Assembly: GCF_013415325.1 (NCBI RefSeq)
Contig: NZ_JACBYE010000020.1
Span: forward strand, 1 to 64,000
DNA: 64,000 nt
Direction: 5' to 3'
Source: Sanguibacter inulinus
GTDB lineage: Bacteria > Actinomycetota > Actinomycetes > Actinomycetales > Cellulomonadaceae
The position numbers and the translations under genes were made by a program. Within the stretch, counting starts at the first letter, position 1, and every line of letters starts with the position of its first letter. Positions 27,829 to 35,504 of this stretch are shown here, one piece after another. The notes under the pieces are model-generated. The model was not told where the DNA came from. It saw only the letters and a program-made list of their open reading frames with translations, and ran no database searches.

Positions 27829-28719
27829 CTAGGGCGCCGACGCCCCGAGCTGTACCGCCAGCTCCATGCAGCGCACGCGGGCCGGGGAGACGTCGTACGG
27901 CATGCTCCAGATGACGTCGGCCACGCTCTTGGCGCGGGAGCCGTCTGCCGGGTCGGGGTCGGGCATCGTGTCGCCGTCCTCGGGCGGGTGCCGCTCGTCC
28001 CATGCCTCGAAGATCGCGTCGTCCTCCGCCAGCTGACCGGACTCCTCGATGACGCGCATCAGCTCGGTCTCGAAGGCGGCCCGCTCGGCCGCCACCTGCG
28101 CCACCCGGGGGTCGTCGACGGCGACCGTGTCGTCGAGCGCCGCCTCGGCGGCGTCCACGCGGTCGGCCTCGGCGCGCAGCTCTGGATCGAGGGCCAGGGC
28201 GAGGAAGCGGCCCGCCTGCATGACGGCGCCGAGCGGACCGAAGACTCGTTCGGTGACCAGCAGGGTGTCGAGGTCCTCCTGGCGCAGCGAGCCCTCGGGC
28301 GCAGCCGCGAGGCGACCCGAGACGAGGTCGTCGAGCAGCCCCTGCCGGCTGCCGAGGGCCCGCATCCGCTGCACAGTGGCGCGCCTGCGCTGCAGCTCAG
28401 CCTCCTGCGCTGCGAGGGTGTCCTCGAGCCGGGCCAGAACATCGTCGACCTCGCCCTCGTCGCCGTGACCGTCGGGTGCAGCGCCGGCGAAGGCGTCGCG
28501 GATGTCCTCGAGGGCGATCCCGGCGTCAGCCATGCGTCGGACCCAGAGCAGGCGGATGATCTCCTCGTAGCCGTACCGGCGTCGGCCGTCGCTGCCCCGC
28601 TCGCGCTCCGGGAGCAGGCCGACCTGGTGGTAGTGGCGGATCGTCCGGGGAGTGATGCCGACGAACGCCGCGGCGTCACCGATCAGGACCTCACGGGGCG
28701 GGGGCGGGAACAGGGGCAT
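27829..28719 (-). CDS. MerR-family transcriptional regulator
   Basis: A 296-residue protein. Residues about 12-80 are a MerR winged helix (EVLIGDAAAFVGITPRTIRHYHQVGLLPE, then RRRYGYEEIIRLLWVRRMADAGI). A long coiled coil follows (residues about 100-140), then an acidic helical C-terminal domain with no obvious metal-binding Cys cluster. It is therefore likely a TipA/BmrR-like ligand or stress sensor. ATG 28719 is chosen for the GAGAGG 6 nt upstream. Confidence 0.9.
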   Translation of the reverse strand: MPLFPPPPREVLIGDAAAFVGITPRTIRHYHQVGLLPERERGSDGRRRYGYEEIIRLLWVRRMADAGIALEDIRDAFAGAAPDGHGDEGEVDDVLARLEDTLAAQEAELQRRRATVQRMRALGSRQGLLDDLVSGRLAAAPEGSLRQEDLDTLLVTERVFGPLGAVMQAGRFLALALDPELRAEADRVDAAEAALDDTVAVDDPRVAQVAAERAAFETELMRVIEESGQLAEDDAIFEAWDERHPPEDGDTMPDPDPADGSRAKSVADVIWSMPYDVSPARVRCMELAVQLGASAP

Positions 28720-28815
28720 GGTCGACCTCTCGGAGCGGGACTGGACGTGCTTCGAGCAGACCACATGACGCTGCGGCAGGAGCAACCCGACCTCGCGCAG
28801 GCATCGATCCTGTCG

Positions 28816-29280
28816 TCAGCGTGCGGGGGAGTCTGGGGTCGGTGCGGCCTCCGCGAGCTGCTTCAGCGAGATCACGGCTTCGGCCCACATCTGGCGCATG
28901 CTGGGGGCCCACTCGTCAGGGACCTCGACCTCGACGTCGAGCGTGGTGACCCCGTCCGTCTCGCTGAAGGCGTACGACTCGCGCAGGCCGACGACCGGGC
29001 TCTCGCGCGTCACGACGCCGCGGTCGATCTCTCCGTCGTACCGGATCGTCACGAGCTCGGTGGGCCTGTTCTCGACGATGGTCCCGACGAGACCGCTCGT
29101 CTGGCCGTCCGCGCTCGGGCCGACGAAGCGGATCTCCGCGCCCTCGTCCCACCCGCCCTCGTAGGTCGATCCTTCGTGGAAGGCACCCGTCCACTGCTCG
29201 TACGTGTCCCGGGCGAGCATGGTGTCCCACACGGTGCGAGCGGGGGCGTGGACGTCGACGCTGGCTCTGATGATCTCCAT
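28816..29280 (-). CDS. SRPBCC (AHSA1-like) domain protein
   Basis: A 154-residue START/AHA1-fold protein: EIIRASVDVHAPARTVWDTMLARDTYEQW opens the domain and WDEGAEIRFVG and VPDEWAPSMRQMWAEAVISLKQLAE follow. These proteins bind hydrophobic ligands or act as small polyketide/aromatic-compound handling proteins. ATG 29280 matches the family start; the in-frame start 36 bp upstream adds non-conserved residues. Confidence 0.85.
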   Translation of the reverse strand: MEIIRASVDVHAPARTVWDTMLARDTYEQWTGAFHEGSTYEGGWDEGAEIRFVGPSADGQTSGLVGTIVENRPTELVTIRYDGEIDRGVVTRESPVVGLRESYAFSETDGVTTLDVEVEVPDEWAPSMRQMWAEAVISLKQLAEAAPTPDSPAR

Positions 29281-29330
29281 GGACGATCGTAGGCCTCTGC
29301 ACCCCACGAGCCGCAAGAGTCCGAGGCGGA

Positions 29331-29876
29331 TCAGGCGCGGAGGTCGTCAGCGGCCGCCGGGGTGACGCCGGTGGCTCCTCGCTTCCGGTCGTAGTGCCGA
29401 CGGGCTTTCATGCGGTTCCCGCAGACCGCCATCGAGCACCACTGTGCGCGGTTGCCGTGGCTGCGGTCGATGAGGAACAGACGGCAGTCGGGGTTGCCGC
29501 ACGAGCGGAGCCTGCCCGGTCGGGTCTGCTCGAGCTCGCTCCACGCGATGACGGCGCGGGCGGCCAGGAGGCTGTCGTCGGGTGCGTGCAGCTGCCACTG
29601 CAGGGTGCCGGAGCTGATCGTCGGGACCTGGGTGACGTCTCGGAGGAACGGGGCGAGCGACTGGGGTTCAGCGTCTCCGCGGACCACCCCTTGGAGCACC
29701 TCGCGGACCTCGCGCACCAGCTCCACCTCGTGGGGTGTCCCGGTGCCGCCACGCTCCGACGTCCAGGCGGCGGCGGTCGCGTCGTCGCCCAGGGCGTCGA
29801 CGATCTTCTCGCCCTCCACCGGGGTGGAGTTGAGCAGGTCGAGCAGGAGGACTTCGTTCGGGGATACCTCAGCCAT
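29331..29876 (-). CDS. CGNR zinc-finger (ABATE) regulator
   Basis: A 181-residue protein: N-terminal ABATE-type domain (LLLDLLNSTPVE) and a C-terminal zinc finger with RSCGNPDCRLFLIDRSHGNRAQWCSMAVCGNRMKARRHY, the CGNR signature with four Cys ligands. These proteins are presumed DNA-binding regulators. Its start lies next to an array of GTTAGAC boxes shared with the divergent hydrolase gene, so autoregulation is likely. Confidence 0.9.
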   Translation of the reverse strand: MAEVSPNEVLLLDLLNSTPVEGEKIVDALGDDATAAAWTSERGGTGTPHEVELVREVREVLQGVVRGDAEPQSLAPFLRDVTQVPTISSGTLQWQLHAPDDSLLAARAVIAWSELEQTRPGRLRSCGNPDCRLFLIDRSHGNRAQWCSMAVCGNRMKARRHYDRKRGATGVTPAAADDLRA

Positions 29877-29883
29877 GGCCCCA

Positions 29884-29969
29884 GTCTAACCCCAAGGCCG
29901 CTGATTGACAGGTTAGACACAGCCCCATAGGTTGCGTCTAACCACATAAGGCAATTGAAGGAGTTAGAC
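29884..29969. promoter_or_regulatory. Four alternating GTTAGAC boxes
   Basis: GTTAGAC or its complement occurs at 29884-29890 (minus), 29912-29918 (plus), 29936-29942 (minus) and 29963-29969 (plus). The boxes alternate in orientation and span the whole gap between the CGNR regulator and the hydrolase; the outer copies touch each gene's ribosome-binding region. A binding array for the CGNR protein is the simplest reading. Confidence 0.55.
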
Positions 29970-30842
29970 ATGGTCCAGGTCTACCACCGTGAGCGCACCG
30001 TCGACGGGCACCAGATCTTCTACCGCGAGGCGGGCGACCCGGCCGCCCCGACCCTCGTGCTCCTGCACGGGTACCCGACGAGCTCGTTCATGTTCCGCCA
30101 CCTGATCCCGCTGCTCGCCGACAGCTTCCACGTCGTTGCTCCCGACCACCTCGGCTTCGGGCTCTCTGACGCACCGAGCACGAGCGAGGTCGACTACAGC
30201 TTCGACCTGCTGGCCGACATCACCGAAGGACTGCTCGCCGATCTCGGGGTTGACCGTTACGCGATCTACGTCCAGGACTACGGTGCCCCCGTCGGCTGGC
30301 GGCTCGCCCTGCGGAGGCCCGAGGCGATCACGGCGATCATCACCCAGAGCGGCAACGCCTACGACGAGGGCTTCGTCGAGGACTTCTGGGAGCCTGTGCT
30401 CGCGTACCAGCGTTCGCAGGACGCCACGACGGAGGCGGCGATCCGCGGGGCACTGAGCCTCGACGCGATCCGCTGGCAGTACGCGCACGGAGTTGCCGAC
30501 ACCACGCTCGTCGACCCGGAGGCATGGGCCCACGACCACGCCCTGGTCTCGCGCCCCGGCAACGACCTCGTCCAGCTCGCGCTCTTCCGCGACTACGCGA
30601 CCAACGTGGCCCTGTACCCCCAGGTCCACGAGTACTTCCGCACCAGCCAGGTGCCCCTGCTGGCTGTCTGGGGCGAGGGTGACGAGATCTTCGGACCCGA
30701 CGGTGCGCGCGCCTTCAGCCGAGACCTGCCTGACGCCGAGGTCCATCTCGTCCCGGGCGGGCACTTCCTGCTCGAGAGCGCCGTCCACGAGGTCGCCGAC
30801 CTCATCCGCGACTTCCTCGGTTCGAGAGTCACCGGAGCCTAG
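29970..30842 (+). CDS. Alpha/beta hydrolase, haloalkane dehalogenase/epoxide hydrolase-like
   Basis: A 290-residue enzyme. The oxyanion-hole motif HGYPTSSFMFR is followed by the nucleophile elbow VQDYGAPVGWRLA, with Asp as in epoxide hydrolases and haloalkane dehalogenases. The base is the His in PGGHFLLESA and the third acidic residue lies in AVWGEGDEIF. ATG 29970 has GAAGGAG 6 nt upstream. Likely controlled by the divergent CGNR regulator. Substrate unknown. Confidence 0.88.
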   Translation: MVQVYHRERTVDGHQIFYREAGDPAAPTLVLLHGYPTSSFMFRHLIPLLADSFHVVAPDHLGFGLSDAPSTSEVDYSFDLLADITEGLLADLGVDRYAIYVQDYGAPVGWRLALRRPEAITAIITQSGNAYDEGFVEDFWEPVLAYQRSQDATTEAAIRGALSLDAIRWQYAHGVADTTLVDPEAWAHDHALVSRPGNDLVQLALFRDYATNVALYPQVHEYFRTSQVPLLAVWGEGDEIFGPDGARAFSRDLPDAEVHLVPGGHFLLESAVHEVADLIRDFLGSRVTGA

Positions 30843-30959
30843 CCAGGATCAGGTGTGCCGGGGCGAGACCAATGAGCCGGTGGGTGTGAGCCGCTGACTT
30901 GCCCGGTGGCGGTGGCGGTGGCGGCGGCGAACGCCATGTCACGCGCCGTTCTCGCCTGG

Positions 30960-31412
30960 TCAGAATCCGAACGCAAGGAGAGCTGACGTCTGGCCTTTGC
31001 GTAGGGCATCCAGCGCGAGCCGCTCGTACGCAGGGACCTGGTCCGGCAGATCGTCTAGGTGAAACCAGGACAGCTCGGCACACTTGGCAGGCTCGAGGAT
31101 CTGCGGATCGCCTTCCCACGCGTCGCAGACGAAGAACCAGTCGACGCGCTGTTCTGTCGGGTTCGCCGTGCCATCGGTGCGCTGCATCACCGTGATGGCC
31201 GACACCGACTCAGGGGCCAGCTCGACGCCGAGCTCTTCTCTCGCTTCGCGGATCGCGGCGGCAGGCGCGGTCTCGCCGAGCTCGATGTGACCGGCCGCCC
31301 CCGCCGTCCAGCAGCCGTCCATGTACCCGGTGTTCTGCCGCAACTGCAGCAGCACGGATCGACCGTGGCGTAGGAACACGTAGGACGCAGGGACGACGGA
31401 GAAACGGTTCAT
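30960..31412 (-). CDS. NUDIX hydrolase
   Basis: A 150-residue protein with a complete Nudix box (GHIELGETAPAAAIREAREELGV, split here as GX5EX7REUXEEXGU; all Glu ligands present). It hydrolyses nucleoside-diphosphate-linked compounds; the substrate is not predictable. ATG 31412 is preferred over an in-frame TTG three codons upstream. Confidence 0.9.
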   Translation of the reverse strand: MNRFSVVPASYVFLRHGRSVLLQLRQNTGYMDGCWTAGAAGHIELGETAPAAAIREAREELGVELAPESVSAITVMQRTDGTANPTEQRVDWFFVCDAWEGDPQILEPAKCAELSWFHLDDLPDQVPAYERLALDALRKGQTSALLAFGF

Positions 31413-31627
31413 CGTGCTCAATACTCTACAGAGATCCGTGATGACGATGGAGGTCTCGATCGGTCACCGTCGCGGAGGGGCTTATCGGGCCGGCCGACCC
31501 AAGACACCTCAGAGATGATCCTCTCCGCTGGCTGGGCGCCCGGGTGACGTGACACCTTGCGTCCCCGCGTGCGTGTGACGATGACAGCAACCTGTGCCTT
31601 CGGCGTCGTTCTGCGACCGGTAGGCGC
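31413..31627. other. Intergenic, no gene recognised
   Basis: The 215 bp between the NUDIX start and the 3' end of the siderophore-protein fragment contain no ORF, repeat or hairpin that I can support. Confidence 0.4.
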
Positions 31628-32077
31628 TCAGAGCCCGGCGCGCTCGAGGACCTCGTCCCAGTAGACCTCGGCCTCTGTGCGGCCTCCCGTCGTGGCGCGC
31701 TCGTAGTCCGCCAGGAGGGCGTCTGACTGCTCGTGGTACCGGGTCAGCCAGCGTTCCTTGTCGTCTCTCCAGCACCCGACGAGTGCCAGGCGGTGTGCTT
31801 CCATCTGCTGCTGGCCGCAGAAGTGCTTGCGCAGGCTCCGGCCGACGGAGGCCTCGCCGGCGAACCACACGTAGCCGTCTCCGGGCGGTGTCTCGTAGGA
31901 GGTCGCGGCCTCCGCCATGAGGGAGGCCGAGCGGCCGTTGCCCGCGACCATCCAGCCGATCGTCACGGCAGCGTCCTCTGCGTGCTCGAGGATGTGGTCC
32001 GAGTGCGCGACCTCGGCGATGGCGTGCACCCGGACACCGGCGCAGTGGCTCGGGCGTGACAGGGTCTGGCCACTCAT
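31628..32077 (-). pseudogene. C-terminal fragment of a siderophore-interacting (SIP/ViuB-type) flavoprotein
   Basis: The 149 codons match only the NAD(P)H-binding C-terminal half of siderophore-interacting proteins: GVRVHAIAEVA, VTIGWMVAGN, GDGYVWFAGEASVGRSLRKHF and a terminal WDEVLERAGL. The N-terminal FAD-binding half, about 120 residues in the family, is absent, and the DNA upstream belongs to another gene's leader. Reduction of ferric siderophores is therefore not expected. It may be a remnant or a stand-alone domain. A second copy of its 3' end lies at 38492-38612. Confidence 0.65.
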
Positions 32078-32104
32078 CCCACGGGTGGACGTGACTCACC
32101 CGAG

Positions 32105-32160
32105 AGTCGCTCTATGGTACTTCCGGCCCCTCAGGACCGGTGGCTCGCACCTGGTCGAGG
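32105..32160 (+). promoter_or_regulatory. Leader element A before the DUF4184 gene
   Basis: From about 32118 the sequence TACTTCCGGCC begins a 39-bp segment that matches leader element B (34511-34549) at about 27 of 39 positions. Read as codons it gives YFRPLRTGGSHL inside a 38-codon ORF (GTG 32091, stop 32205-32207) that overlaps the DUF4184 ATG. It may be a leader peptide, a promoter or a 5'-UTR element. Confidence 0.35.
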
Positions 32161-32197
32161 TCAGCCTTCTCCCCGTGCACACTCCTCGAGGTAGTCC

Positions 32198-33031
32198 ATG
32201 CCCTTGACCTTCGTCCACCCGGCCGCCGTCTTGCCACTCATGCGTGGCCCTCTCGTCGGCGCAGCCCTCGTAGCAGGAGCGCTCGCACCGGACGTCCCGT
32301 ACTTCCTGCGGGCTCTGCCCATCCCCGTCAGTGCGCAGTCGTGGTGGGAGCCCTTCCTCAACGCCACCACCACGCACCGCTGGCCCGGGATCCTCACCGT
32401 CGCCATGCCCCTGGCCCTGGTGCTCTACCTCGCGCTCGCCCTGTGCCGGCGGCCTGTCCGCTGGGTCCTGCCCCCGACCTCTGGGCCAGAGAGCACCGCG
32501 AGGGCACCCGTACCCCTGTGGCTGGTGAGGGTCGTGGTCTCGCTCGCGCTCGGTGTGCTCACCCATGTGGTCTGGGACTCCTTCACCCACAGTGATGGGT
32601 GGATCGTGGAGAACGTCGCCGCGCTCAGCACCGAGGTGATCGGTTCCCTCACCTGGGCTCGGCTGCTCCAGCATCTGAGCACCGCTCTCGGCCTGCTCGC
32701 GATCGTGGTGTTCGCCGTGCGCCACCGCGATGCCTGGCTCACCACCTCCGCCATCGACACCGCTCGCCGCACGCGGTTCCTGCGCATGACGGCCGTCCTC
32801 GTCGCCTCGGCTGTCGTCGGCCTGATCACCGCAGCTCTCGTGGGGTACGAGGCTGGTGCAGGCGTCGAGCACCTGCTCTCTGACGCCGCCATCGGCGCCG
32901 GTCTCGGTGCAGCCGGCAGTGGTGCCATGGTGGTCGTCGCGTGGTGGACGATCCGACCTGACCGTCGACCGGCGAGCCAGGCGCACGCACCTCAGCAGCC
33001 GCCCCGAGGACGATCGTCTGCGGTGGGATGA
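32198..33031 (+). CDS. DUF4184 family membrane protein
   Basis: A 277-residue protein beginning MPLTFVHPAAVLPLMRGP, the DUF4184 opening, with His and Asp residues in GALAPDVPYFL and LTHVVWDSFTH typical of the family and reminiscent of membrane-bound metal-dependent hydrolases. About six helices. GAGGTAG lies 5 nt before the ATG. Function unknown. Confidence 0.88.
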   Translation: MPLTFVHPAAVLPLMRGPLVGAALVAGALAPDVPYFLRALPIPVSAQSWWEPFLNATTTHRWPGILTVAMPLALVLYLALALCRRPVRWVLPPTSGPESTARAPVPLWLVRVVVSLALGVLTHVVWDSFTHSDGWIVENVAALSTEVIGSLTWARLLQHLSTALGLLAIVVFAVRHRDAWLTTSAIDTARRTRFLRMTAVLVASAVVGLITAALVGYEAGAGVEHLLSDAAIGAGLGAAGSGAMVVVAWWTIRPDRRPASQAHAPQQPPRGRSSAVG

Positions 33032-33180
33032 GCGGGTTCGGTCGTCGGGCCTAGCAGTGCGCGACGTGGTCGTAGAAGGCGCGCAGAGCCGCCTCCGTCT
33101 CGCTGCGTCAGCTGTCTGTCAGCGTCCCGGTGCAGTGCCATCGGTGGCGACTAATTCCGTTGACCCTCTGACCTGCGCGA

Positions 33181-34359
33181 ATGAGCATGGGTGGCATGAG
33201 CACCACCCAGGGGACGAACCCCGACCGCACCTTGCCCACCCCGAGCGACCGATGGACCGTGTCCGTCGTCGCCCTCCCCGAGTCCCTCGAGAGCCAGGGC
33301 GCCGAGCCCTTCCTCGGCGCCTGCGACGTCCAGCACGCTGTCGAGACAGCGACCTGGGGTCACGGCGACCTGTACCTGCCCCCCGAGATGCGTCTGGCGA
33401 TCATGCGCGACGCGAGCACGACCGAGCGTCTGGCTCTCGTGGCGACCCGTGCCGACATCGAGGGCGAGCCGACACGAGAGGACGTCGTCGGCGCGGCCTT
33501 CCTCGCGATGGAGCTGACCGGCAACACGCACCTGGCGACCTTCGACGTGAACGTCCGGCCCGACGCTCTGCGCTCGGGCGTGGGCACGGCGCTGGCCGAC
33601 GCCGTCGAGGCGATCGCCGCCGAGCGCGGCCGCACGACCCTGGTCCTGGACGTCGGGCACGCCGGCGAGCCTCCGGCGGACGCCGAGGACGTCGTGACCC
33701 CGCCGACAGGTGCAGGGCGCATCGCCGGGGACGCACCCGGTGTGGCCTTCGCCCGCGGTCGCGGGTACGTGCTCGAGCAGGGCGAGCGGTACAGCGTGCT
33801 GCACTTCCCGCTGGCCGACGACGGGGTCGTCGACAGGTTCCTCGCCGAGTCCCTGGCCGCGGCAGGCCCGGACTACGAGGCCGTCACGTGGTACGACCGC
33901 TGCCCTGACGAGCTGGTCGGGCAGTACGCGGCGCTCTCGACCCTCATGTCGACTGCGGTCCCGGTCGCCGGTCTCGACCTCGTCGAGCACGTGGTGACCG
34001 TCGAGGAGGTCCGCCAGACGGAGCAGACTGCGCGGGACTCGGGGAACGACGTCATGACGACGGCGGTCCGCCACCGCCCGTCCGGTGAGCTCGTCGGCTA
34101 CAGCGAGATCCAGATGCCGTCCTCCTACGGCTTCCTCGCCTTCCAGGACGACACCCTCGTCGCACCCGCGCACCGCGGGCACCGCCTGGGCATGCTCCTC
34201 AAGGCGCAGAACCTCGTGGCACTGCGCACCCTGCGCCCTGAGCTCGAGCGCCTGCACACGTGGAACGCCGAGGAGAACCGGCACATGCTCTCGATCAACG
34301 AGGCGCTCGGCTTCGCCCCGACCGGTGTCGTCGCGCTCTGGCAGAAGCGCGTGGCCTGA
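33181..34359 (+). CDS. Two-domain GNAT N-acetyltransferase
   Basis: A 392-residue protein with two GNAT-like halves. The first (residues about 20-200) contains ATFDVNVRPDALRSGVGTALADAV; the second (about 215-390) contains DTLVAPAHRGHRLGMLLKAQNL and TWNAEENRHMLSINEALGF, both acetyl-CoA-binding segments. Such tandem GNATs act on small molecules or antibiotics in actinobacteria. ATG 33181 and ATG 33196 are both possible; neither has a clear ribosome site. Confidence 0.85.
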   Translation: MSMGGMSTTQGTNPDRTLPTPSDRWTVSVVALPESLESQGAEPFLGACDVQHAVETATWGHGDLYLPPEMRLAIMRDASTTERLALVATRADIEGEPTREDVVGAAFLAMELTGNTHLATFDVNVRPDALRSGVGTALADAVEAIAAERGRTTLVLDVGHAGEPPADAEDVVTPPTGAGRIAGDAPGVAFARGRGYVLEQGERYSVLHFPLADDGVVDRFLAESLAAAGPDYEAVTWYDRCPDELVGQYAALSTLMSTAVPVAGLDLVEHVVTVEEVRQTEQTARDSGNDVMTTAVRHRPSGELVGYSEIQMPSSYGFLAFQDDTLVAPAHRGHRLGMLLKAQNLVALRTLRPELERLHTWNAEENRHMLSINEALGFAPTGVVALWQKRVA

Positions 34360-34371
34360 CGACGAGAGGCT

Positions 34372-34401
34372 GACGGCGTCGACCTCCAGGTCGACGCCGT
34401 C
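34372..34401 (+). terminator. 13-bp stem hairpin after the GNAT gene
   Basis: GACGGCGTCGACC (34372-34384) and GGTCGACGCCGTC (34389-34401) pair perfectly around TCCA, 12 nt beyond the GNAT stop. No T-tract. A factor-independent terminator of the high-GC type is likely. Confidence 0.75.
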
Positions 34402-34681
34402 CTCGCACCAGCGACGTGCGCGGCCGGCGGGCACCAGTCCCCGTACGCCGCGCCGGGCGGGCGTGGTGAGACAGCTGGCACCAGCCATGGTCGAGCGCGC
34501 CGCGGTGCGCTACTTTCGGCCTGTGGGGACCTGCGGTCGGCATCTGTTCTCGGAGCCGGGCACCGGTGCGAGCAGACCGGTCCTGACGGTCGACGATGCA
34601 CCTGTCGGGGGCTCGAGCGCTTGAGCAGGACCCCGCGGGGCCGTCGAGCGCTCGGCTCGGTCGCCGTGAGGGAGGTGCGTC
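34402..34681 (+). other. Intergenic region with leader element B before the S51 peptidase
   Basis: No protein gene is recognised. A 39-bp segment at 34511-34549 (TACTTTCGGCC at its start) resembles leader element A and reads YFRPVGTCGRHL, in an ORF ending in a TGA at 34622-34624. TACTTT also stands 6 nt before a GTG at 34523, the spacing of a leaderless start. A GC-rich inverted repeat around 34620-34660 precedes the peptidase ribosome site. Confidence 0.35.
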
Positions 34682-35347
34682 GTGAAGCTGCTGCTCACGT
34701 CGGGAGGCATCACCAACCCGAGCATCAGCCGGGCGCTGGTCGGCATGCTGGGGCGGCCGATCGCGGAGTCCAGCGCGCTCTGCATCCCGACGGCGCAGTG
34801 GGGCCACCCGGGTCGCGAGCCGGTCTCGGTACCGGATCTTCTCCGCGGGCGCGCGTGGGGCGGCACCACGTCTCTGGGGTGGAAGTCTCTCGGCGTCCTA
34901 GAGCTCACTGCGCTGCCCACGATCGGTGCGGAGCACTGGGTGCCCTGGGTGCGTGAGGCCGACGTGCTGCTGGTCGCCGGTGGTGAGGCGACCTACCTGA
35001 GCCACTGGGTGCGGGAGTCAGGCCTGGCCGATCTGATCCCGCGGCTGGTCGACACCGTCTGGGTGGGCGTCAGTGCGGGCAGCATGGTGATGACCCCTCG
35101 CATCGGTCCTGCGTTCGTGGGGTGGCCGTCTGCACCAGACGACTGCACCCTCGGCGTGGTGGACTTCTCCATCTTCCCGCACCTGGACGTCTTCCCGGAG
35201 AACACGCTGGCCGCGGCCGAGCGCTGGTCGGCAGGGATCGACGGGCCGGCCTACGCCCTCGACGACCAGAGTGCTGTCACGGTGGACGACGGGGTCGTCG
35301 AGGTGGTCTCAGAGGGGCGCTGGACTCTGCTCGACCCAGGAGCCTGA
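34682..35347 (+). CDS. Peptidase S51 / PepE-like class I glutamine-amidotransferase fold protein
   Basis: A 221-residue protein: KLLLTSGGITNPSI at the N-terminus, EADVLLVAGGEATYLSHW, and the nucleophile elbow VGVSAGSMVM with Ser, as in dipeptidase E (Asp-X dipeptidase) and cyanophycinase. The His in FSIFPHLD completes the usual dyad. GTG 34682 has GGAGG 6 nt upstream. Probably an intracellular Asp-dipeptidase. Confidence 0.87.
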   Translation: MKLLLTSGGITNPSISRALVGMLGRPIAESSALCIPTAQWGHPGREPVSVPDLLRGRAWGGTTSLGWKSLGVLELTALPTIGAEHWVPWVREADVLLVAGGEATYLSHWVRESGLADLIPRLVDTVWVGVSAGSMVMTPRIGPAFVGWPSAPDDCTLGVVDFSIFPHLDVFPENTLAAAERWSAGIDGPAYALDDQSAVTVDDGVVEVVSEGRWTLLDPGA

Positions 35348-35380
35348 AGACAGAGACGCGATTGATGTGGCGTACATCAC

Positions 35381-35404
35381 AACTTTGCTCCGTACGATGG
35401 CGTC
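35381..35404 (+). promoter_or_regulatory. Possible ECF-type promoter of the sigma gene
   Basis: AAC at 35381-35383 and CGTC at 35401-35404 are separated by 17 bp, the AAC/CGTC layout that many ECF sigma factors recognise. It lies about 100 bp before the sigma gene's GTG, which would allow autoregulation. The motifs are short and could be chance. Confidence 0.3.
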
Positions 35405-35504
35405 ATGCGAGCGGCCCAGAGGTGTCTTGCACTTCAGAGGGATGTCGTCGGCCGTGCACCATCACGAGTGCCGTCCTCCGAGGCGGCACGAGGGAGGGGG
35501 AGCT

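Noticed and set aside
30900-30935. GGTGGC microsatellite between the hydrolase and NUDIX genes
   Set aside because: Only about four imperfect units in a GC-rich gap; likely low-complexity sequence.
27829-31412. Genomic island of regulators and small enzymes
   Set aside because: Composition matches the neighbours and there is no integrase, tRNA or att-like repeat; the genes look like ordinary accessory pairs.
33032-33180. Possible tRNA or small RNA in the gap before the two-domain GNAT
   Set aside because: No acceptor stem, anticodon arm or T-loop consensus could be built.
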